This document shows positions 35,885-44,534 of a stretch of 64,000 nt of DNA, piece by piece. Numbering within the stretch: the first letter of the stretch is position 1; the number at the start of each line of letters is the position of its first letter. The notes under the pieces were generated by a model. That model had not been told where the DNA came from, did no database searches, and saw only the letters and a list, made by a program, of their open reading frames with translations. Source of the DNA: CAIXZV01 sp963697365. Lineage in GTDB: Bacteria; Chloroflexota; Limnocylindria; Limnocylindrales; CSP1-4. Position numbers and translations under genes: made by a program. The stretch is from positions 62,001 to 126,000 of the forward strand of contig CAVONT010000016.1 in assembly GCA_963697365.1 (NCBI GenBank), given 5' to 3'.

Positions 35885-36988
35885 ATGCAGATTGCGATCG
35901 TCGGGCTTGCCGGGTGCGGCAAGACCACCGTGTTCAACACGCTCACCCGGGGCCATGCCGAGACCGGCGGCTACGGCGGACTCCAGCTCAACGTCGGTGT
36001 CGTGAAGGTGCCTGACGAGCGGCTCGACAAGCTCGCCGTCGTGTTCAAGCCCAAGAAGATCGTCCACGCCGACGTCACGTACGTGGACCTGCCCGCGCCT
36101 CCCGCCTCAACCGAGGGTCACGTCGGCGCCGAGGAGCTGCCCGCCGAGCATCTCGCGCGGCTGCGCGACTCCGACGCCATGATCCACGTGGTCCGGGCCT
36201 GGGATTCCGCGGCGCATCCCCACCCGGCTGGCTCCGTCGATCCGGCACGCGACCTCGAGAACCTCGACCTCGAGTTCATCCTCGCCGACCTCGCGATGGT
36301 GGACCGGCGCCTCGAGCGCCTCAAGGGCTCCGGGCGACACGGGACGCCGGCCGAGCGCGAGGCCAACGAGCGCGAGGAGGCGATCCTCGCCCGGCTCAAG
36401 CCCGCCCTGGAGGCTGGCCGCCCGATCCGCGACGAACCGCTCGACGCCGACGAGGAGAAGGCGTTGCGTGGGTTCCGGTTCCTCACCCAGAAGCCCGTCC
36501 TGGTGCTGGTCAACGTCGGGGAAGGGGAGCTCGAGGGCGCCCCGGCGCTCGTCGAGTCGATTCGCGGTGGGTACGACCACCGGCACGCGATGGTCGATGC
36601 GCTGTCGGCGAAGATCGAGATGGAGCTGGGCGAGCTCGAGGCCGAGGAGGCGGCCGTCTTCATGGAGGAGCTGGGCCTGGCCGAGTCCGCCCTCGACCGG
36701 GTGATCAGGCTCTCGTACCGGCTCGTCGGCCTGATCTCGTTCCTGACCGCAGGCCCCGACGAGGTCCGCGCCTGGCCGATCCCGGACGGGTCGAACGCCG
36801 TGGATGCAGCGGGCGCCATCCACACGGACCTCGCGCGGGGCTTCATCCGTGCCGAGACCATCGGCTACGACGAGCTCCTGGAGCTCGGCTCCATCGCCGA
36901 GGCCAAGAAGCACGGCAAGGTCCGCTCCGAGGGCAAGACCTACCGGGTCCGGGACGGTGACGTCATCGAGATCCTGTTCTCGAGGTGA
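35885..36988 (+). CDS. ychF: YchF/OLA1-like P-loop NTPase
   Basis: 367 residues. P-loop at 7-14 (GLAGCGKTT); most bacterial YchF proteins have GLPNVGKST, so this is a divergent P-loop. Switch region VDLPAPPAS, then a long coiled-coil insertion and the nucleotide-specificity loop LVNVGEGE, where YchF uses NxxE instead of NKxD and prefers ATP. The C-terminal TGS domain ends in KTYRVRDGDVIEILF. YchF binds ribosomes and takes part in stress translation control. The EamA gene starts inside its stop codon (GTGA). Confidence 0.85.
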   Translation: MQIAIVGLAGCGKTTVFNTLTRGHAETGGYGGLQLNVGVVKVPDERLDKLAVVFKPKKIVHADVTYVDLPAPPASTEGHVGAEELPAEHLARLRDSDAMIHVVRAWDSAAHPHPAGSVDPARDLENLDLEFILADLAMVDRRLERLKGSGRHGTPAEREANEREEAILARLKPALEAGRPIRDEPLDADEEKALRGFRFLTQKPVLVLVNVGEGELEGAPALVESIRGGYDHRHAMVDALSAKIEMELGELEAEEAAVFMEELGLAESALDRVIRLSYRLVGLISFLTAGPDEVRAWPIPDGSNAVDAAGAIHTDLARGFIRAETIGYDELLELGSIAEAKKHGKVRSEGKTYRVRDGDVIEILFSR

Positions 36989-37953
36989 CGGCAGGCGTGG
37001 CGCCCGCGCCCGCCGCACCGCCTGGGTCACCGGCCGCCCAGGCCAGCCACCACGACCCCGTCGCGTACGGCCTGCTCGTCGTGATGGCCGCTTGCTTCGC
37101 GGGCACGTGGGTGGCGGCCCACTGGGCGACCGACGAGATCCCGCCGCTGCTCACAGCCTTCTGGCGGTTCGCGGTGGCCGCCACGCTGCTCTGGGCCTGG
37201 GCGCGCATCTCGCGGATCCCGGTCACCATCCGGCGGCACGACCTGCCGCTCGTGGGGATCATGGCCCTGACCGGGATCATCGGCTACAACCTGTGCTTCC
37301 TGTACGGAGTCCGCCTCGCTCCCTCGAGTGACGGCGCGATCATCGTTCCCGGCCTCTCGCCGATCGTCGTGGCGGTCCTGGTGGCGGTGCGCTACCGCGT
37401 GGTCCCGTCGACGCGCGGTCTCGCCGGTCTGGGGCTCGCACTGGTGGGCCTCGTGCTGGTCATCGGCCCGGCCGTGACCACCTCGTCCGCGCGGGCGCTG
37501 GGCGACCTGCTGTTCGTGGGCGGGGCGGTGTGCTGGGGCATCTACTCGGTGCTGTCGCGGACGGCCACGACGCGCTTTCATCCCGTGGTCGCGACCCTCG
37601 GCCCGGCCGCCCTCGGGGCGCTCGCCTTCCTGCCCTTGAGCCTGCTCGGGGAGGGATGGTCGGCCTTGGACGATGCCACACCTCGCGCGGTGCTGAGCGT
37701 GCTCTACCTGGGCGCGATCGGGACCGTCGTGGCGTTCGTGGCCTTCTCGGAGGGCATCCGCCGCATCGGCGCGCCGCGGGCATCCTCGTTCATCGTGCTC
37801 GTGCCCCTGCTCGGCGTCGTGCTGACGAGCACCCTCCTCGGCGAGGACGCATCGGCCTTCCTGGTCGCCGGCACGGCCGTCGTGCTGGTGGGCCTGTGGC
37901 TGGTGCAGACGGCCCGGCCACGCCCGGTGCGGGCGCGCGGGTCGGCCGGCTAG
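36985..37953 (+). CDS. EamA-family (DMT superfamily) transporter
   Basis: 322 residues, ten hydrophobic helices in two homologous halves. The first EamA repeat contains FAGTWVAAHWATDEIPPLLTAFWRFAVA and the second starts at GDLLFVGGAVCWGIYSVLSR. The conserved Glu in SEGIRRIGAPRASSFIVLVPL and the C-terminal LGEDASAFLVAGTAVVLVGLWL are typical. Members export amino acids, purines or other metabolites; the substrate is unknown. GTG start overlaps the ychF stop. Its stop TAG shares the palindrome CTAG with the stop of the convergent gene. Confidence 0.88.
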   Translation: MTAGVAPAPAAPPGSPAAQASHHDPVAYGLLVVMAACFAGTWVAAHWATDEIPPLLTAFWRFAVAATLLWAWARISRIPVTIRRHDLPLVGIMALTGIIGYNLCFLYGVRLAPSSDGAIIVPGLSPIVVAVLVAVRYRVVPSTRGLAGLGLALVGLVLVIGPAVTTSSARALGDLLFVGGAVCWGIYSVLSRTATTRFHPVVATLGPAALGALAFLPLSLLGEGWSALDDATPRAVLSVLYLGAIGTVVAFVAFSEGIRRIGAPRASSFIVLVPLLGVVLTSTLLGEDASAFLVAGTAVVLVGLWLVQTARPRPVRARGSAG

Positions 37954-38294
37954 TTCGGGCGGCCCGGATCGCCCTGCAGGTCGGCCAGGATCGAGACGTA
38001 GTCCAGCTCGTCCTCGGGGGCATCGAGGTCGGCTAGGAAGTTCTCCTCGTCATCCTTGGACACGTTGATCGCCGCCGTCAGGCGCTCGTCCGTGATCGCG
38101 ATGAACTCGTAGTCTGCCTCGAGCTCGTTGGCGATCGCCTCGATCAGCGTCTGCGTCTCGTAGGAGTCCTGGATGCGCCGGCGGATCGACTGGACGATGT
38201 CGAAGAACTCCTCCGGCTCCATCTCATCCTCGCGGGCGAGGGTCAGATCGGCGAAGACGTCGCCGTCGCCTTCGTGAAGCTCGTAGAAGTGCAT
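37950..38294 (-). CDS. Acidic protein of unknown function (114 aa)
   Basis: Begins MHFYELHEGDGDVFADLTLA and is strongly acidic, rich in Glu and Asp throughout, with mainly helical stretches (EEFFDIVQSIRRRIQDSY; LIEAIANELEADYEF). No Cys, no membrane segment. I recognise no family. It is preceded by a good promoter (TATACT on the minus strand at 38368-38363) about 70 nt upstream. Its TAG overlaps the convergent EamA stop at CTAG. A divergent sugar-kinase gene shares the intergenic region. Confidence 0.6.
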   Translation of the reverse strand: MHFYELHEGDGDVFADLTLAREDEMEPEEFFDIVQSIRRRIQDSYETQTLIEAIANELEADYEFIAITDERLTAAINVSKDDEENFLADLDAPEDELDYVSILADLQGDPGRPN

Positions 38295-38362
38295 AGTTGC
38301 TACCCTCGGTCGGAAGCGGCCGCGAGCGGCCGGGAGGCGCGCCCCTGCGCGCGGGGACGGCC

Positions 38363-38370
38363 AGTATAGG
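38363..38370. promoter_or_regulatory. Overlapping divergent -10 elements
   Basis: Minus strand reads TATACT (38368-38363) for the acidic protein gene; the plus strand reads TATAGG (38365-38370) towards the kinase gene. The two cannot be occupied by polymerase at once, so the genes may compete. Confidence 0.45.
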
Positions 38371-38401
38371 TGGGGTTCATGACGGCCCTGGTGGAGGACG
38401 G

Positions 38402-39316
38402 ATGAGCGAGACGCCGCAGGTCGTGGTCGTTGGGGCCGCGTGCCGGGACCTGGTCGACGACGACGAGCGCGGCTGGCGCCTCGGAGGCGGCGCGTCCTAC
38501 TCGGCTCTGGCCCTGGCCCGCCTCGGCCTGCGGGTCGGCGCACTGGTCGTCGCCGACGAGCTGGCTGCGAACTCGACGGAGCTGGACATGGTCCGTGCAG
38601 CAGGCGTCGACGTGCGTGTCATCCCGGGCAGTCGCGGCCCCATCTTCATCAACATCGAGACGCCGACTGGCCGCGTCCAGCACACGCCCCAGGTGTCGGA
38701 CACCGTCAACCCAGCCTACCTGCCCGACGAATGGCGTGACGTCAGGGCCTGGATGCTGGCCCCGGTCGCCGCCGAGGTTGGGGAGGAGTGGGCGGACGTC
38801 GTCCCGGCCGACGCGCTCGTCGGCCTCGGGTGGCAGGGGTCGCTACGCGTCCTCGCGGATGGCGCTCCGGTCCAGCACCTGCCCCCCGGGCCGTCGCCTG
38901 TCGTGCGTCGCGCCGACATGATCGGTGTCGGCTCGGATGACGTCGACAAGGCGACGAGGCCGGCCGACCTGGCTGCGTTCCTGAAGCCTGGTGCGACGCT
39001 CCTGTTCACCGACGGCGTCCACGGCGGCACCGCCTACAAGGTGGGCGCAACGCCCGAGGACCTCGAGGCTCGTCACTGGCACTCGATCCCGATCCGCCAG
39101 TACGTGGACCCGGTTGGCGCCGGAGACACATTCCTCTCGGGCGTGTTCGCGGTCTGGGTGGACCCCGAGACCGTGGCCGGCTGGGACGGCCCGGACCCGG
39201 ACCTGCGCCTGGGGGCCGCCTGCGGCTCGCTGATCCTCGAGGGGCCGGGTGTCTACGGCGTGCCGTACCTTGCTGACGCCCTCGAGCGGATGCACGGCGG
39301 CGACAACCCGGACTGA
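38402..39316 (+). CDS. PfkB-family carbohydrate kinase
   Basis: 304 residues. N-terminal GGxxxY-like element RLGGGASYSALALARLG, and the C-terminal signature with the catalytic base in VDPVGAGDTFLSGVF (about 233-247). The central beta-clasp is short. The active-site GAGD sequence is intact, so an ATP-dependent sugar or nucleoside kinase is expected; the substrate is not assignable. ATG 38402 follows GGAGGAC by about 4 nt. A lipoprotein gene follows 20 nt downstream. Confidence 0.85.
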   Translation: MSETPQVVVVGAACRDLVDDDERGWRLGGGASYSALALARLGLRVGALVVADELAANSTELDMVRAAGVDVRVIPGSRGPIFINIETPTGRVQHTPQVSDTVNPAYLPDEWRDVRAWMLAPVAAEVGEEWADVVPADALVGLGWQGSLRVLADGAPVQHLPPGPSPVVRRADMIGVGSDDVDKATRPADLAAFLKPGATLLFTDGVHGGTAYKVGATPEDLEARHWHSIPIRQYVDPVGAGDTFLSGVFAVWVDPETVAGWDGPDPDLRLGAACGSLILEGPGVYGVPYLADALERMHGGDNPD

Positions 39317-39336
39317 CCGGGGAGGGCGAACGGCAC

Positions 39337-39858
39337 ATGCGGACCCTGGCAAGCGCCGTGCTGTGCGCGCTGCTCCTGGCGGGTTGCGCCGGTGACCCTT
39401 ACCCGCTGCCCTCGGGGCCGGTCCAGGCGTGGATGGGGTCACCCGTGGCGGTCGGGCAGAAGGCGTCGAGCGTCCCCCTCTACATCGACGTTCGGCCTGG
39501 CGACACGATCGAGCTGCTCGAGGCGACGCCGATTGGGAGCCTCGATGGCGCCGGCGTCGAGCTCTTCCTGTCGCGCCCCATCGTCGATGCGGACGGCTCC
39601 TACGTCATCGGCGCGCAGCTCGAACCGCTGGAGAACGCTGTCGTTTCCGGTGACCCGGCGTCGCCGGCAATGAACACGTTCGGGATCGCCGCCAGGCTCA
39701 CATCCGAGATGGCGGGGCGCTTCGAGTTGACCGCCGTTCGCCTCCGCTATCGCCTCAACGGGGGCGAGGTTCGCACCGGCGAGGGGATCACCGTTCCATG
39801 GTCCGTCTGCGTGGATCGGCCGGCACCGTCGGAGTGTCCGGAGGTTGTGACGCCCTAG
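39337..39858 (+). CDS. Putative lipoprotein (173 aa)
   Basis: Signal peptide MRTLASAVLCALLLAGC with lipobox LAGC (Cys17 would be lipidated), so it is exported and membrane-tethered. The mature part has beta-strand character, no known domain, and two Cys near the C terminus (SVCVDRPAPSECPEV) that could form a disulphide. It shares the CTAG stop with the convergent mrfB-like gene. It may be co-expressed with the sugar kinase upstream, but no functional link is evident. Confidence 0.7.
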   Translation: MRTLASAVLCALLLAGCAGDPYPLPSGPVQAWMGSPVAVGQKASSVPLYIDVRPGDTIELLEATPIGSLDGAGVELFLSRPIVDADGSYVIGAQLEPLENAVVSGDPASPAMNTFGIAARLTSEMAGRFELTAVRLRYRLNGGEVRTGEGITVPWSVCVDRPAPSECPEVVTP

Positions 39859-41330
39859 GCCTGATCACGGCGCCTCTGCAGCCGCGCGGCCAGCCGGGTG
39901 CCCCGGCGCTGGAGATCTGCCTCCAGGCGCGGGTGCGGTCGCCCCGTCGCGCGGAGCCGCTCCAGCAGCCGCCAGGCGGCGCGCGTGGCCGCCAGGGCTC
40001 CGCCCTGGTCGTCGAGCTTGTGCTCTCGCAGCTTCGCGATCTCGATCCAGGCGATGACGCCGAGCCCGCCGCCTCCAGCCGCCGCGGTCTGCCAGGCCTC
40101 CGCGGCCTCTGCCCACCGGCCGAGCCTCCGCAGCGTCCGGGCCCGCTCGGCAGCGAGGCGTTCGTCAGTCCAGCGATCCGTCGGCGTGTCCCAGGCAGCC
40201 GCCGCCGGGCTGAGCCCCAGCGGGCCACCTCGACCATTCGCACGATCCCCGCGCCAGCCGCCACGCGGAGCCCGCCCCCCGTAGTCCGGGCGTACCGGCG
40301 TGGTCCACCAGGCCTCTCGTTCCTCGGTGGCGGCCTCATGGGCAAGGGCAGCCGCCACCGGCGTCCGCCCGAACGGATCCCGCACGGGCGGGGCGGCGGC
40401 GAGCGCGTCGTCAAGGCACTCCAGGGCCTCGTCGTGCTGCCGGATGCGGGCGTAGGCCCGCGCGAGGCCCGCAAGGTCCCCGCGGGGTGCCTCGTGGCGG
40501 GACGCCCGATCGGCGTACTTGTGCTCCACGTGGGCCAGGAGCAGGCCCAGGGAACGGACGTCCTTCTCGTTGTGAATCACGACACCCGCCAATGGCCCGA
40601 TCGGTCCGCCGCGCAGGACCTCCAGGTAGATCTGCGGGATCTCCCAGCCCTCCACATCGCCGATGCGTGACACGCCCAGCAGTTCCGTCTCCACCGAGCG
40701 CAGCCGCGCGTTCTCCATCCGGTGCTTGAACACCTTGCGCACGAACGGCAGCAGGTCCAGGTGCCCGGCGTGGACCGGCGCCGCGCGACCTGCCAGCCGG
40801 TAGCGCGCCTCGATCAGCGGCCAATCGAAGCCCTTGCCGTTGTACGTCACGAGCCACGCGTCCGGGGTCACCCAGCGCGAGATCTCGGCGAGAAGCGCGG
40901 GCTCGTCCGCGTGGTCCGGCAGCAGGAGTTGGACCTGGCGGAACCGGTCGCCCTCCCAGCGTGCGAGCCCGACGAGGAACGCAAGGGTGCCGGCCGCGGT
41001 CGCAAGCCCCGTGGTCTCGGTGTCGAGGCACACGAGCGGTGCATCCACGGGCGGGTGGCCCGGCAGGCGGGCGAGGCGCTCCCGGTCCAGCGGGATCTCG
41101 ATGGGCGTCACCGTGCGGCGGACCAGGATCCCGCCAGCGTCCTCGACGACGTCCGCCGCCAGGGCCTGGGCGAGCCGCCCCGCCAGCTCCGGCGATCGAC
41201 GTCCCGCGAACGGCGCGCGGGCAGGCTCGATGTCCGCGCCGCCCATCCCGCCACCGGATCGGGCCATGGTGGCCCGGAGGTTGGCGAGCCGGCGCTCACG
41301 GGTGACAGGAACGGGAGACTCGAGCGTCAT
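39855..41330 (-). CDS. mrfB: MrfB/YprB-like DnaQ-fold exonuclease with TPR-like tail
   Basis: 491 residues. Exonuclease motifs: DxE at Asp103/Glu105 (CLDTETTGL), LVTYNGKGFDWPLIEARY with the second Asp, and IHNEKDVRSL with the last His/Asp. Then an Arg/Gly-rich region and helical pairs (WTDERLAAERARTLRRLGRWAEAAEAW) that look like tetratricopeptide repeats. In Bacillus subtilis YprB (MrfB) is a metal-dependent exonuclease that works with the helicase MrfA in repair of mitomycin C damage. Here the gene follows the helicase and overlaps it (ATGA), the same pair in the same order. It is longer than the Bacillus form. Confidence 0.85.
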   Translation of the reverse strand: MTLESPVPVTRERRLANLRATMARSGGGMGGADIEPARAPFAGRRSPELAGRLAQALAADVVEDAGGILVRRTVTPIEIPLDRERLARLPGHPPVDAPLVCLDTETTGLATAAGTLAFLVGLARWEGDRFRQVQLLLPDHADEPALLAEISRWVTPDAWLVTYNGKGFDWPLIEARYRLAGRAAPVHAGHLDLLPFVRKVFKHRMENARLRSVETELLGVSRIGDVEGWEIPQIYLEVLRGGPIGPLAGVVIHNEKDVRSLGLLLAHVEHKYADRASRHEAPRGDLAGLARAYARIRQHDEALECLDDALAAAPPVRDPFGRTPVAAALAHEAATEEREAWWTTPVRPDYGGRAPRGGWRGDRANGRGGPLGLSPAAAAWDTPTDRWTDERLAAERARTLRRLGRWAEAAEAWQTAAAGGGGLGVIAWIEIAKLREHKLDDQGGALAATRAAWRLLERLRATGRPHPRLEADLQRRGTRLAARLQRRRDQA

Positions 41331-43675
41331 GCGACGGCCGCACGTGGGGTCACGTCCGCTTCGGGCACCCGAACCGACTGCGACCCGAGCGCGGCCAGCA
41401 GCCGCAGCGCCAGCGCCTTGCCGTCCACCTCGGGCTCGAGGCGCGGACCGGTGCAGGCCGGGCAGCCGGCCTCGCATGGACACGCCCGGATCAGGTCCGC
41501 CGCGCCGACCACCAGCTCGTCATGCCGGTCGTACAGCCGCTCCGAGAGGCCAACCCCGCCAGGCATCGCCTCGTACAGGTAGATCGTCGGTGCCTCGTGG
41601 TGCGGCGAGCGCACCTGCGACACCAGGCCGAGATCGCGCGGATCCACCATGAGCAGCACTGCGGCCACCGCCTGGATCGCCCGCCCGGCGCCGATGAGCG
41701 CAACGTCGAGCTCGTCCCGACGCCAGCCGCGAGCGGCACCCTCGGCCGTCAGCCAGTAGGCGGTCGTCTGCAGCTCGATCTCCGGCAGGTCGATCGGCCC
41801 CCAGCCCACGTTCTCGTCGGTGACAAACTTCAACTTCTTGTACAGCGTGACCAGCGAGGCGACCATCACCTCGCCGTGGACGCGCGTCCCGCCGGTGGCC
41901 TGTCCTTGCGCAAAGACGTCCAGCGGCTTGAGGGTGACCGCGCGGTTCGCGTAGGTGTAGTGATCGGCGTCGATCTTGTGGACGTAGGCCTTGCGCTCGC
42001 CCCACTCGAGCCGGTCCACGTGGTACTGCGTGGACTCGTGGATGTAGATCGCATGCTGGTGGACGAGCACTTGCGCGCTGAACAGGTCCACCTCGCCGAG
42101 GACCCGCGGGCGATCCGGCGTCGTGTCGATGATCACCACGTTCTCCGGCGCAGCCGCCCGCAAGGACACCTCCGACGCCGGGAAGTTCTCCGAGCTCCAG
42201 TACCAGCGTCCGTCGTCGGCCTGGCGGATCACGCCGCCCTCCCCGAGGAATGCCAGCAGGTCGTCCGCCGGCCCCGGGCCGAACCACTCGCCGGGATCGA
42301 ACGGCAGCTCGAAGGATGCGCAGCGGATGTGGGCGAGCAGGACGTGCAGGTTGTCCGGGTCCAGCCGCGCCTCCTCGGGCCGCCCGCCCAGCACGAACTC
42401 CGGGTGGTGGATGACGTACTGGTCCACTGGGGCAGGGGAGGCCACCAGGACCGCCACGGAGACGTCGCCCCGCCTCCCTGCCCGACCCATCTGCTGCCAC
42501 GTCGCGGCGATCGAGCCCGGGTACCCGGCGAGCACGGCGACGTCCAGGCGCCCGATGTCCACGCCCAGCTCGAGGGCGTTGGTGGACACCACGCCCAGCA
42601 CCTCGCCATCGCGCAGGCCACGCTCGATCGAGCGCCGCTCCGTGGGCAGGTAGCCACCCCGGTAGCCGCGGATGCGGCTCCGCGGCCCGAGATCCGCCCG
42701 CAGGGTCTCCCGCAGGTTCGAGAGCATGATCTCGACGGCCACCCGGCTCTTGCCGAAGACCACGGTCTGGCGGCCGGCCTTCAGGAAGGGGATCGCCCAG
42801 CGCTGGGCCAGCGTCAGGGCGGACCCGCGCGCACCCGTTGCCGGGTCCATCACCGGCGGATCCACGAGCAGCAGGTGCTTCTCGCCCGCGGGTGCGCCGT
42901 TGCGATCGATGAGCTCCACCGGCCGCCCGGTCAGGGTCTGGGCGAGCTCCGCCGGGTTGCCGATGGTCGCCGAGCAGCACACGATCACCGGGTTCGACCC
43001 GTAGTGCGCACACAGCCGCAGCAGCCGGCGCAGCACGTTGGCAACGTGGGACCCGAACACGCCGCGGTAGGTGTGCAGCTCGTCGATCACGATCACCCGG
43101 AGCTGTTCGAACAGCTGGAACCACTTCGTGTGGTGGGGCAGGATCGCCGAATGGAGCATGTCCGGGTTCGTCACGACGACCTGCCCGGCCTTGCGGATCG
43201 CCGACCGGATGGGTGCGGGCGTGTCCCCGTCGTAGCAGGCCGACGACACCTCCAGGCCGGCATCCTGCACCAGCTCCCCGAACTCCGTCGTCTGGTCCTG
43301 GCCCAGTGCCTTGGTCGGGAAGAGGAACAGCGCCCGTGCCGACGGGTCCTCCGCCAGCGCCTGGAGGACCGGCACGGTGTAGCAGAGCGACTTTCCGGAC
43401 GCGGTGGGCGTCACCACCACGATGTCCCTGCCCGCGTGCACGGCCTCGATCGCGTCTGCCTGGTGGGTGTACGGCCGATCGATGCCGCGCTTCCCGAGGC
43501 CTTCCCGGATCCGGGGATCCAGCCAGGCCGGCCATTCCGCGTGCTCCGCCGCCTGCGCCTGCCGGACCTCGTGGTGCACGACGCCGCGGGCCAGCGACGG
43601 TTCCTCGAGCAGCTGCTCCAGCACGGCCCGGGTGCTGGCGGGAGCGTAGGTGCGCATGCCGGCATCGGCCTCCAT
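41327..43675 (-). CDS. mrfA: MrfA/YprA-like DEAD/H-box helicase with Zn-binding DUF1998 domain
   Basis: 782 residues. Walker A TASGKS at 91-96, motif II IDELH (LHTYRGVFGSH), motif III CCSATIGNP, motif IV/V in STNALELGVDIG and motif VI QQMGRAGRRG. The C-terminal MrfA/DUF1998 part has four clustered Cys (CPCEAGCPAC) that bind zinc. B. subtilis MrfA is a 3'-5' helicase for excision of DNA crosslink or adduct damage independent of UvrABC. ATG 43675 starts 27 nt after a minus-strand TAGACT hexamer. Good overall length for the family (about 750). Confidence 0.9.
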   Translation of the reverse strand: MEADAGMRTYAPASTRAVLEQLLEEPSLARGVVHHEVRQAQAAEHAEWPAWLDPRIREGLGKRGIDRPYTHQADAIEAVHAGRDIVVVTPTASGKSLCYTVPVLQALAEDPSARALFLFPTKALGQDQTTEFGELVQDAGLEVSSACYDGDTPAPIRSAIRKAGQVVVTNPDMLHSAILPHHTKWFQLFEQLRVIVIDELHTYRGVFGSHVANVLRRLLRLCAHYGSNPVIVCCSATIGNPAELAQTLTGRPVELIDRNGAPAGEKHLLLVDPPVMDPATGARGSALTLAQRWAIPFLKAGRQTVVFGKSRVAVEIMLSNLRETLRADLGPRSRIRGYRGGYLPTERRSIERGLRDGEVLGVVSTNALELGVDIGRLDVAVLAGYPGSIAATWQQMGRAGRRGDVSVAVLVASPAPVDQYVIHHPEFVLGGRPEEARLDPDNLHVLLAHIRCASFELPFDPGEWFGPGPADDLLAFLGEGGVIRQADDGRWYWSSENFPASEVSLRAAAPENVVIIDTTPDRPRVLGEVDLFSAQVLVHQHAIYIHESTQYHVDRLEWGERKAYVHKIDADHYTYANRAVTLKPLDVFAQGQATGGTRVHGEVMVASLVTLYKKLKFVTDENVGWGPIDLPEIELQTTAYWLTAEGAARGWRRDELDVALIGAGRAIQAVAAVLLMVDPRDLGLVSQVRSPHHEAPTIYLYEAMPGGVGLSERLYDRHDELVVGAADLIRACPCEAGCPACTGPRLEPEVDGKALALRLLAALGSQSVRVPEADVTPRAAVA

Positions 43676-43702
43676 TTCGAACAGGCGATCTAATCGACCG
43701 TA

Positions 43703-43708
43703 GTCTAC
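43703..43708 (-). promoter_or_regulatory. -10 element of the mrfAB operon
   Basis: Minus strand TAGACT, 27 nt before the ATG at 43675. No LexA-type or SOS palindrome was recognised near it, so damage induction cannot be claimed. Confidence 0.5.
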
Positions 43709-43780
43709 GACAGCCTGGGAAGCCCCCGTGCCAGCTTGGGTGGCACAGGACCGCATCGTGAATCGCGGGCCCGAATCGAG

Positions 43781-43809
43781 TTGACAGCGGAATCGAGCGC
43801 AGCTACCCT
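43781..43809 (+). promoter_or_regulatory. Full promoter of the ftsB-like gene: TTGACA-17-TACCCT
   Basis: TTGACA (43781-43786) is a perfect -35; a 17-nt spacer leads to TACCCT (43804-43809). The ATG at 43817 lies 7 nt after the -10, so the mRNA is expected to be leaderless. This is the only consensus -35 I found in the window. Confidence 0.7.
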
Positions 43810-43816
43810 CCGGGCA

Positions 43817-44389
43817 ATGGTTCGCCCCGCCCTCAGCCCCCGCGCCAGCACGCCGGCTCCCGATGCGCCCGCTGAGGCGCCGTCCCCGGAGACGGCCCCC
43901 GGTCCGGCCCAGCCGTCGCCGGTCACGGCGGGCGCCCTCGGGTCGCTGGCGGACCTCCCGGTCGCGGGCCTCACACGCAGGCGCATCGCCATCGTGATGG
44001 GAGCGATCCTCGCGGCCTGGGTGATCCTGCTGTTCGCGCGCCAGGTCGGCGAGGTGGGCGAGGCCACGGCACGCGCCTCCGCGATGCGCGCTGAGAACAC
44101 CCGCCTCGAGCAGGAGGCATCGGCACTGGAGGCCGAGCTCGCGCTCATCCGGCGCCAGGACTACATCGAGCAGGCTGCTCGCGCCTACCGGCTGGGCCGG
44201 CCCAAGGAGATCCCCTTCACGCTCGACGAGAACGCCCCGCCGCTGTCGACGACCGCCCCGGGCTCCGCGGCGGTGCGCCTCGGCACGGAGGCCGTCCACG
44301 TGACGCCGCTCGAGGCGTGGACGCGGCTCCTGCTGGGAGGTGGTGAACCCGGCCCGGCCGACGCCCCGGAGACCCCGGGCACGAACTGA
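43817..44389 (+). CDS. FtsB/DivIC-like septum formation initiator
   Basis: 190 residues. Cytoplasmic Pro/Ala-rich N terminus (1-55), one membrane helix (about 58-77: RIAIVMGAILAAWVILLFA), then a coiled coil (about 82-115: ATARASAMRAENTRLEQEASALEAELALI) and the short conserved segment RRQDYIEQAARAYRLGRPKEIPF typical of FtsB/DivIC. The family bridges FtsL and FtsQ in the divisome. The C-terminal 60 residues are Pro/Gly-rich and outside the family. Its strong promoter and leaderless start stand out. Confidence 0.8.
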   Translation: MVRPALSPRASTPAPDAPAEAPSPETAPGPAQPSPVTAGALGSLADLPVAGLTRRRIAIVMGAILAAWVILLFARQVGEVGEATARASAMRAENTRLEQEASALEAELALIRRQDYIEQAARAYRLGRPKEIPFTLDENAPPLSTTAPGSAAVRLGTEAVHVTPLEAWTRLLLGGGEPGPADAPETPGTN

Positions 44390-44448
44390 AGGCCGCCCGG
44401 TCTGCAGTAGCGGGTCCCGCTCGCCTTCCCGCGACTCCTGCAGCCATC

Positions 44449-44454
44449 TATGCT
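44449..44454 (+). promoter_or_regulatory. -10-like element of the nfeD-SPFH pair
   Basis: TATGCT, 80 nt before the nfeD start, in the 145-nt gap after the ftsB-like gene. A GGGGAGGCAGGGCAG stretch upstream of ATG 44535 provides a ribosome-binding site. Confidence 0.4.
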
Positions 44455-44534
44455 TGTCGCGGCTGGCCGAGCAACGCACATCCGGTCGGCCGCTGCGCCA
44501 CCAGGCGTCACCGGGGAGGCAGGGCAGGCATCCG

